Origin: Saprospiraceae bacterium
Lineage (GTDB): Bacteria > Bacteroidota > Bacteroidia > Chitinophagales > Saprospiraceae
Direction of reading: 5' to 3'
Length of the DNA: 6,113 nucleotides
Assembly: GCA_020852155.1 (NCBI GenBank)
Contig: JADZBJ010000200.1
Span: 1 to 6,113 of the forward strand
Numbering within the stretch: position 1 is the stretch's first letter; every line of letters starts with the position of its first letter. Positions 5,793-6,113 of the stretch are shown here, piece after piece. A program made the position numbers and the translations under genes. The notes under the pieces were generated by a model that did no database searches, had not been told where the DNA came from, and was given only the letters and a program-made list of their open reading frames with translations.

Positions 5793-5903
5793 TTTCAGGC
5801 GTTGTCTGACCATGAAAGCAACAAAACAACCGAGGTGTACACGCATATCACCCAAAAAAGTTGGGATAAGATAAAAAGTCCGCCTGATGATTTGGCGATA
5901 TAA
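5793..5903 (+). pseudogene. C-terminal remnant of a tyrosine recombinase/integrase
   Basis: The plus-strand frame ending with TAA at 5901-5903 encodes a short tail (FQALSDHESN, then KTTEVYTHIT, then WDKIKSP) characteristic of phage-type tyrosine integrases. The usual motif is LLGH-x4-TT-x2-YTH. Here His (codon 5811-5813) is followed nine residues later by the catalytic Tyr (codon 5838-5840), the correct spacing, and the tail after it also fits. LG before the histidine has become SD. Upstream the frame passes into the CGCGGAT cluster and meets an in-frame TAG at 5772-5774; nothing of the catalytic arginines or N-terminal domains is present. About 36 codons therefore remain of a protein that is normally 300-400 residues. 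It cannot be active and marks an old mobile-element insertion. The exact left border of homology is uncertain by several codons. Confidence 0.75.
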
Positions 5904-6113
5904 TGTTTGCTCATTATGTTTGCAAGGTCGTTCTGACACCCTGCCCCGATTAAGAAGCCGTTCCTCCGGTTTACACTTTTTTGACACCTATTGCGTGATT
6001 TAGTCGTTTTTGGCTGGATGGGGAAGTGAATTGGGGGGAGGGAGAAGGAAGAAGATTTTTCACCGTAGTAAAAATTAATATTTGGATAGTCTATTTGCTT
6101 GGTTGATAGAGAA
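5904..6113. other. Gene-free stretch after the integrase remnant
   Basis: I find no supportable gene in these 210 bases. They hold a direct repeat ATGTTTGC at 5903-5910 and 5916-5923 (13-bp period, the first copy overlapping the remnant's stop codon), TGACACC at 5934-5940 and 5982-5988, a 23-base all-purine run at 6033-6055, and an A/T-rich right end. A 65-codon minus-strand frame across 5790-5987 is antisense to the integrase remnant and has no recognisable domain. The stretch may be leftover mobile-element DNA. Confidence 0.5.

Noticed and set aside
5790..5987. A 65-codon open frame on the minus strand
   Set aside because: It is antisense to the integrase remnant and overlaps its catalytic-tyrosine region. 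It has no recognisable domain, promoter or ribosome-binding signal.

Overview
The window looks like chromosomal DNA from a member of the Bacteroidota, probably of the Saprospiria/Chitinophagia type. That placement is inferred, not proven. The support is: no clear Shine-Dalgarno sequence before any start codon; three intergenic regions with an exact TAnnTTTG, the -7 element typical of this phylum; a small signal-peptide-bearing outer-membrane beta-barrel protein; a lysyl-tRNA synthetase with the HGGAAARPF form of motif 1; and a tyrosine-recombinase C-terminus of the kind common in this phylum.

Layout, left to right. (1) Positions 1-962, minus strand: a YheT-like alpha/beta hydrolase running off the left edge. 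(2) Positions 963-1414: a divergent intergenic region with four 17-bp palindromes spaced 52-55 bp apart. (3) Positions 1415-1882, plus: a Nudix hydrolase. (4) Positions 1883-2062: four CGCAGAT units merging into a perfect 9-bp hairpin, followed by a candidate promoter. (5) Positions 2063-2863, plus: a classical short-chain dehydrogenase. (6) Positions 2877-3293, minus: a DoxX-like membrane protein, convergent with the dehydrogenase and downstream of lysS. (7) Positions 3363-4898, minus: lysS. (8) Positions 4899-5051: a divergent promoter region. (9) Positions 5052-5681, plus: an outer-membrane beta-barrel protein followed by a strong intrinsic terminator. (10) Positions 5754-6113: a CGCGGAT repeat cluster, a decayed tyrosine-recombinase tail (about 5793-5903), and about 210 bp with no recognisable gene.

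The genes do not form one pathway. They are single housekeeping or general-metabolism genes in alternating orientations; only lysS and the DoxX-like gene could plausibly share a transcript (69-bp gap). I see no CRISPR array, tRNA, rRNA, toxin-antitoxin pair or defence cassette.

The unusual material is between the genes. The palindrome cluster has overall two-fold symmetry and a base-pair-preserving change in one copy. Two separate clusters of CGCRGAT units span the same length. The integrase remnant, absent from the predicted reading frames I was given, abuts the second of those clusters.
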